The notes under the pieces are model-generated. The model worked only from the letters and a program-made list of their open reading frames with translations. It was not told the DNA's origin and made no database searches. Shown piece after piece: positions 59,139 to 60,227 of a stretch of DNA of 60,227 nucleotides (positions are counted from its first letter, which is position 1; the number at the start of each line of letters is the position of its first letter). Made by a program: the position numbers and the translations under genes. The DNA comes from Chara braunii (Eukaryota; Streptophyta; Charophyceae; Charales; Characeae): NCBI GenBank assembly GCA_003427395.1, contig BFEA01000036.1, positions 2,190,241-2,250,467 on the forward strand, read 5' to 3'.

Positions 59139-60080
59139 TAATAATAATAATAATAAATTTACTACTTCACTATGCCAATCTTAGATAAGAAGTATTAAGA
59201 AACCGTCACAACGCTTTTTTCGGGATATTCATTCAAGGAGACGATGAAATAACCTAATCGATTGGATTGATTCCTTGCACGGGGGCCAGGCTAATCTTTT
59301 CTGTATCGTTCCAAATTTAAAAGAATTGAGCAATGTTTTACAATACCATTTTCTTCAGGCTTAGATGAGAACCAGTCACTAGGGCACGTCATTATTTCAA
59401 AGCATGATGAAAGAAGCTTTCGCAACATGACATGATTTTCAGGAGATAACCTCAGATCAGACCAAAGTTATAAAAGAGATGATGATTGGAGGTATTGGAC
59501 AAGATTTGGTACCAGAGTAGGGAAAAACCCTCCCGAAGGCAACAGAGTTCAACAAGTTATCTTTTCATCTGCAGCCAAGTTCTGTAAACAGCATAATTTT
59601 TCCATATCCTACTTCTACCACCAGCTATGGTGGTCATCTACTACTCCGAGCTATGGCTGCCTGACCAACGCTCATTTCCCTCCCTGGCAGCAGCACAGCA
59701 GTATGGCACACTACAAACTAGCACTGAGTGTCCCGCAGGGCAGAAAATGTCACGACTGAACTGGCACCACACTGGGACATAGGACCCCCTTGGCTGGAAG
59801 GCCGCTTCATCCGTTAAGCGCTTAGGCTCGTACGAAAACTTTATCTGGACTGTCAGATGCGCTTGCAATTTCTGGCCAAAGGAGACAGAGGGGGAAGCAG
59901 GGGGAGGGGTGTGCCGCCTTTCAGGCAGACGTGGCAAACAAGAGCATCACAGATGGTTACTACACGGCACAGAAGAAGCAATGATGGAAAATGTCCGAAG
60001 ACAAAGCAGCTCAGAGAACTCACCATTTGACAGCATCCGGGTTTGTGACATCAAGCGCCACAGCAGGAGTGGGCTGCCAC
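42897..60080 (-). CDS. glycoside hydrolase family 31 (MYORG/KIAA1161-like), 5' end outside window
   Basis: Exons (minus strand, 5' to 3'): 60,080-60,024; 56,901-56,754; 54,656-54,571; 53,252-53,122; 51,248-51,193; 49,884-49,822; 49,752-49,716 (tentative); 49,603-49,536; 47,873-47,776; 46,531-46,466; a missing short exon; 43,057-42,897 with stop TAA. Every join listed up to 46,466 has AG...GT borders and keeps frame. Together they cover the C-terminal half of the GH31 barrel and the beta-sandwich after it. The nucleophile Asp (FKFDAGE) and acid/base Asp (TRMGDRFSHWG) are present, as are [15 protein letters not shown] and [10 protein letters not shown]. Family members hydrolyse alpha-glycosidic bonds; the animal homologue is a secretory-pathway alpha-galactosidase. 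Substrate here is unknown. The upstream exons lie beyond 60,227. Confidence 0.88.
43201..43493. repeat. AT-rich palindromic TATA array
   Basis: TATATATTATATTATAT tracts with interspersed ATATCGTC phrases, the same phrase that ends the hammerhead repeat. Probably degenerate repeat ends. Confidence 0.6.
43494..43530 (+). ncRNA. 3' half of a hammerhead ribozyme, copy 2
   Basis: CCUC, core CUGAUGAG, stem II GUCGG/CCGAC, core GAAA and ACAGUU are intact. The 5' strand of stems I and III is replaced by AT repeat, so the copy cannot fold completely. Inverted relative to copy 3. Confidence 0.8.
43494..43790. repeat. large inverted repeat formed by two hammerhead repeats
   Basis: Arms of about 110 bp (43,494-43,605 and about 43,674-43,782) differ at only a few bases and face each other across an AT-rich spacer of about 70 bp. 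Confidence 0.88.
43746..43799 (-). ncRNA. intact type III hammerhead ribozyme, copy 3
   Basis: All elements read on the minus strand. Stem III: GACUGU (43,799-43,794) with ACAGUU (43,751-43,746). Cleavage position follows U at 43,793 (triplet GUU). Stem I: GAGG/CCUC with loop GUUCAG. Core CUGAUGA (43,778-43,772), stem II GUCGG/CCGAC with loop UGAAACU, core GAAA (43,754-43,751). It is open at stem III, as in plant retrozymes. Self-cleavage of such folds is established knowledge. GUU is a permitted but less favoured triplet, and stem I is short. Confidence 0.88.
44023..44065 (-). ncRNA. hammerhead remnant with internal deletion, copy 4
   Basis: Minus strand keeps GGGUUCAGCCUC and CCGACGAAACAGUU, but the CUGAUGA core and the 5' strand of stem II are deleted. 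Surrounding repeat matches copies 3 and 5. Confidence 0.75.
44445..44490 (-). ncRNA. decayed hammerhead, copy 5
   Basis: Core CUGAUGAG and GAAA remain. Stem II (GUCCC versus CCGAU) and stems I and III no longer pair well. Followed by the family tail GTCACAGCCCCTCGTTTGTT. Confidence 0.75.
46150..46270. repeat. exact tandem duplication of 58 bp
   Basis: GACCTACTCACATCACGGGT through CCACCCAATGAGC is present twice without a difference, inside a GH31 intron. Confidence 0.9.
46466..46531 (-). CDS. GH31 exon, FWEGDVNGQ
   Basis: 66 bp, acceptor TTTTTCCTCAACAG and donor CTACA|GTAGGT. Encodes [20 protein letters not shown]. The phase at this donor does not fit the last exon, so either a short exon is missing or the upstream GT (GGGC|GTGGAA, which does fit) is used. 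Confidence 0.75.
46700..47050. repeat. two local duplications in a GH31 intron
   Basis: GGTAGGTCRGACTGCATCTT with following bases is doubled at about 46,701-46,796. A block of about 80 bp with TTATGCCTTCGG and TGGCCCTAGGA is doubled at about 46,870-47,050 with more divergence. Confidence 0.7.
47776..47873 (-). CDS. GH31 exon, beta-sandwich
   Basis: 98 bp, acceptor TGACTCTGCAG and donor CGAG|GTATGT. Encodes [20 protein letters not shown] then [12 protein letters not shown], the IGD-L-VAPVL...R-VYLP signature after the GH31 barrel. Confidence 0.93.
47966..48117 (-). repeat. tRNA-derived SINE, family A copy 2
   Basis: Minus strand: A-box TGGTTCCAGTTGG (48,098-48,110), B-box GAGTTCGAGTCC (48,055-48,066), then CTGAATTATCTGGCTGGGGC and GATATCTC near the 3' end. 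Same order as the copy at 55,525. Confidence 0.7.
48490..48800. repeat. diverged duplication of about 90 bp
   Basis: Both halves contain AAGATATCC, AGAGAGTGCT, TGTTGTTCATT and GTGTGTT in the same order (about 48,545-48,640 and 48,715-48,800). Confidence 0.6.
48869..49085 (-). other. unidentified ORF fragment in a GH31 intron
   Basis: About 67 codons, [20 protein letters not shown] and [20 protein letters not shown] among them, with protein-like composition. The neighbouring GH31 exons join in frame without it, so it is not a GH31 exon. Possibly a transposon remnant; family not recognised. Confidence 0.25.
49536..49603 (-). CDS. GH31 exon, PICRPMWW
   Basis: 68 bp, acceptor ATGTTGGCAG and donor TGAG|GTGAGA. 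Encodes [20 protein letters not shown] then DE, matching PIVRPLWW of MYORG. Confidence 0.9.
49716..49752 (-). CDS. possible GH31 micro-exon
   Basis: 37 bp chosen because its AG and GT borders give the phases required on both sides (0 in, 1 out), and the spacing to RPMWW then equals that of MYORG. It would encode [12 protein letters not shown] plus one base. Sequence conservation is weak, so the exon is tentative. Confidence 0.4.
49822..49884 (-). CDS. GH31 exon, FSIPPWDF
   Basis: 63 bp, acceptor GGGATGCAG and donor GCAG|GTTGGT. Encodes 21 residues, [20 protein letters not shown] then Gln, continuing LMPAMQ without a phase change. Confidence 0.92.
49970..50070 (-). ncRNA. U6: U6 snRNA copy 1 (near full length)
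   Basis: Reads GTCCTTC at the 5' end, then AAAATTGGAATGATACAGAG, AAGATTAGCATGGCCCCTG, GATGACATGCATAAATCGAG and AAATGGTCCAATTTTTT. The invariant ACAGAGA box, AGC triad and terminal T run are all present. A few substitutions (5' stem CTTCAGAAC, CTGTGC for CTGCGC) and an upstream region made only of GAA repeats suggest a pseudogene. Confidence 0.88.
50071..50144. repeat. (CTT)n tract between two U6 copies
   Basis: CTT/GAA trinucleotide array. Similar tracts flank U6 copies 1 and 2 on their outer sides. Confidence 0.85.
50145..50212 (-). pseudogene. U6 snRNA pseudogene copy 2 (internal deletion)
   Basis: Keeps TTCAGGACATCCGTTAAA at the 5' side and TGCGCAAGAATGACATGCAT plus AAATCGAGTAATAGTCC at the 3' side. 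About 35 nt with the ACAGAGA box and AGC triad are missing. Confidence 0.85.
51193..51248 (-). CDS. GH31 exon, LMPAMQ
   Basis: 56 bp, acceptor CTCTGCACAG and donor GCAG|GTATGT. Joined to the previous exon it completes an Asp codon and encodes [18 protein letters not shown]. Confidence 0.9.
51415..52440. repeat. CAT/CTT-rich low-complexity tract with poly(C)
   Basis: Serine/histidine frames reflect CATCAT and CTTCTT repeats. Includes poly(C) runs of 34 (51,709-51,742) and 15 (51,755-51,769), and an exact duplication of about 47 bp around TATCATCAATATCTTCACCA. Confidence 0.85.
52716..52933. repeat. 31-bp minisatellite, seven copies, G-quadruplex prone
   Basis: Unit ACCCACGTAAACACCCCCTT plus CTCCCTCCCCC. 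Copies are identical apart from one extra base in the first. The minus strand has runs of G5, G3, G5 and G3 in each unit. A 31-residue periodic frame arises because 31 is not a multiple of three; it is not a protein. Confidence 0.95.
53122..53252 (-). CDS. GH31 exon, DMIGGNAY region
   Basis: 131 bp, acceptor TTTGGTCCCAG and donor CCAG|GTATTG. Encodes [18 protein letters not shown] then [18 protein letters not shown] and SKP, the most conserved stretch of the MYORG-type family. Confidence 0.93.
53508..53660. repeat. compound (CT)n / (CA)n microsatellite
   Basis: Two CT arrays separated by a repeated phrase (GAAAAGGATAAATG), then a CA array of about 50 bp. A smaller CT/CG/CA cluster follows at 53,732-53,800. 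Confidence 0.95.
54571..54656 (-). CDS. GH31 exon with acid/base aspartate
   Basis: 86 bp, acceptor ACGTGCACAG and donor ACAG|GTCAGT. Encodes [14 protein letters not shown] and then [11 protein letters not shown], matching the EVRVG...R-DRDS region of MYORG. The final Asp is the expected acid/base. Confidence 0.88.
55135..55261 (+). repeat. SINE family A, 3' fragment with poly(A) tail
   Basis: TCTGAATTACCTAGGGCCC, GTGATGATATCTAGAGGC and GGTCTCTCC are followed by 29 As. This defines the 3' end of the family and implies LINE-type mobilisation. Confidence 0.65.
55388..55520 (-). repeat. SINE family A, copy 3
   Basis: Minus strand contains a degraded B-box (GAGCTTGAATTCC), GCCTGGGGCCGGTCAGTTCG and GATATCTCGAGAG. 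Head-to-head with the plus-strand copy that starts at 55,525. Confidence 0.6.
55525..55694 (+). repeat. tRNA-derived SINE, family A copy 1
   Basis: A-box TGGCTCAGTTGG (55,530-55,541) and B-box GTTCAAATCC (55,581-55,590) at tRNA-like spacing, then body CTGAATTACCTGGGGCCAGT, GATGATATCTCCGGACCGTC and an A-rich end. A tRNA head with an unrelated body is the SINE layout. Confidence 0.72.
55704..56320. mobile_element. 617-bp fold-back element
   Basis: Long inverted repeat. The outer arms CTAGGCTACCAGCCGGG (55,704) and CCCGGCTGGTAGCCTAG (56,304-56,320) are exact complements. Further in, CAACTTTTGCCTCAGGGTCA with CATCGAAATT and its complement (about 56,140-56,180) pair, then CCGGGCAAGTG with CACTTGCCCGG near the centre. 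The arms contain A-rich tracts. No coding sequence. Lies in the GH31 intron between 54,656 and 56,754. Confidence 0.8.
56375..56481. mobile_element. MITE-like element, copy B
   Basis: About 107 bp with inverted ends CTGTCTTCACCCGAATAGAA and TTCTATTTGGATGAAGACGG. Very similar to copy A at 22,811, including the internal GCATCTGGAC and GCAGCTATAATGACC. Confidence 0.8.
56754..56901 (-). CDS. GH31 exon with catalytic nucleophile
   Basis: 148 bp, acceptor CTGCGATTGCAG and donor CCAG|GTCGGT. Encodes 49 residues including [18 protein letters not shown], where Asp of KFDAGE is the family nucleophile, and ends EYTRLWVQ. Confidence 0.92.
56930..57325. repeat. diverged duplication of about 65 bp
   Basis: AAGCAGTACACAAAGACRGA and GATTGAACATAGGAT through GATAGGATAGATCTC appear at about 56,934-56,988 and 57,265-57,317 in a GH31 intron. 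Confidence 0.75.
57468..57563 (-). ncRNA. U6: U6 snRNA copy 3 (full length, mutated core)
   Basis: Minus strand reads GTCCTTCGGGACATCCGTTA, AAATTGGAACGATATAGAGA, AGATTAGCATGACCCCTGCG, CAACGATGACACGCATAAAT and CGAGAAATGGTCCAAATTG. The ACAGAGA box is AUAGAGA, and no T run follows the 3' end. A TATA-like AAATTTA element (57,588-57,594, -25 to -31) and a shared upstream element (57,623-57,642) lie at Pol III promoter positions. Probably a recent pseudogene of a formerly complete gene. Confidence 0.85.
57588..57642 (-). promoter_or_regulatory. candidate U6 promoter: TATA-like box and upstream element
   Basis: TAAATTT lies at -25 to -31 and GTGACTGGTTCTTATCTAGG at -60 to -79 relative to the U6 start at 57,563. 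The second element recurs beside U6 copy 4 (59,360-59,379) as GTGACTGGTTCTCATCTAAG. In land plants U6 has a TATA box near -30 and an upstream sequence element near -70; the sequence here differs from the land-plant element. Confidence 0.45.
57952..58010. repeat. U6-flanking duplicated segment, copy 1
   Basis: CAAAGAATGATGAAAGAAGC and GAGATAACCT match 59,396-59,452, showing that the U6 duplication includes flanking DNA. Confidence 0.65.
58028..58111. repeat. (AAT)n microsatellite
   Basis: Nearly perfect AAT trinucleotide array. A second array of about 50 bp is at 59,107-59,157. Confidence 0.95.
59271..59324 (-). pseudogene. U6 snRNA pseudogene copy 4 (both ends truncated)
   Basis: Minus strand keeps AAATTTGGAACGATACAGAA, AAGATTAGCCTGGCCCCCGT and GCAAGGAA. 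ACAGAGA reads ACAGAAA and AGCAUGG reads AGCCUGG; 5' and 3' ends are missing. The upstream promoter-like element is retained at 59,360-59,379. Confidence 0.8.
59360..59379 (-). promoter_or_regulatory. candidate U6 upstream element, second copy
   Basis: GTGACTGGTTCTCATCTAAG on the minus strand, 18 of 20 bases identical to the element upstream of U6 copy 3. Confidence 0.4.
60024..60080 (-). CDS. GH31 exon (first in window)
   Basis: 57 bp, acceptor TCTGTGACAG and donor ATG|GTGAGT. Encodes [18 protein letters not shown] plus two bases of a Trp codon, the segment preceding the helix that leads to the nucleophile. Intron to the next exon is 3.1 kb and holds two U6 copies. Confidence 0.85.
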
Positions 60081-60176
60081 CTGTCACAGAAATGACAACC
60101 AATCAGTCAGATTTGCTAAGAACATCCTAACAAGTCATCGGAGGGTTTAATGAAGACTGAGATTGAGGGGGGGAGG

Positions 60177-60178
<2 letters not shown>

Positions 60179-60227
<49 letters not shown>
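60179..60227. repeat. (GA)n microsatellite at right edge
   Basis: Perfect GA tract reaching the end of the window, in a GH31 intron. Confidence 0.95.

Noticed and set aside
1-60227. CRISPR arrays, rRNA genes, bacterial operons
   Set aside because: No regularly spaced short repeats with unique spacers, no rRNA sequence, and introns plus LINE, SINE and U6 content are eukaryotic.

Overview
This window reads as repeat-rich nuclear DNA of a eukaryote with long introns. The plant-type LINE, the plant-mitochondrial type tRNA-Tyr fragment, the plant-like U6 snRNA copies and the very long introns suggest a streptophyte, perhaps a charophyte alga such as Chara. That assignment is an inference. Ns mark assembly joins, and (GA)n microsatellites sit at both window ends and beside the largest N gap.

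Layout. 0.9-2.1 kb is a DNA-transposon-like element full of CCGGAC motifs. 3.7-6.4 kb holds tandem duplications and a broken acidic ORF. 7.6-8.4 kb is a probable insertion of mitochondrial DNA with a tRNA-Tyr(GUA) and a group II intron domain V-like hairpin. 8.6-10.6 kb is diverged repeats and a GAT-rich tract. 11.05-15.4 kb (minus strand) is a decayed autonomous Helitron whose Rep histidine motif and helicase Walker A are mutated, ending in a strong GC palindrome. 17.2-19.5 kb is nested tandem repeat. 24,440-31,883 is a 5'-truncated LINE with a 14-bp target duplication and poly(A), itself interrupted by a 364-bp DNA element. 33.4-34.7 kb is an exact 642-bp duplication bounded by single Ns, probably an assembly artefact, overlapping a possible small two-helix membrane protein gene. 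36-42 kb is minisatellites, SINEs and a hairpin element.

The one clear host gene fills the right third (42.9-60.1 kb, minus strand): a glycoside hydrolase family 31 enzyme of the MYORG/KIAA1161 type. Its exons join in frame across GT-AG introns and keep both catalytic aspartates. The 5' exons lie beyond the window and one short exon near the 3' end is unresolved.

The introns of this gene carry most of the unusual content: four U6 snRNA copies, two of them with a shared upstream element; tRNA-derived SINEs; a 617-bp fold-back; a MITE; and several copies of a repeat containing a type III hammerhead ribozyme. One hammerhead (43,746-43,799, minus) has every core nucleotide and all three stems. 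Related decayed copies lie at 21.1, 32.1, 43.5, 44.0 and 44.4 kb. The hammerhead family, resembling plant retrozymes, is the most interesting system in the window.
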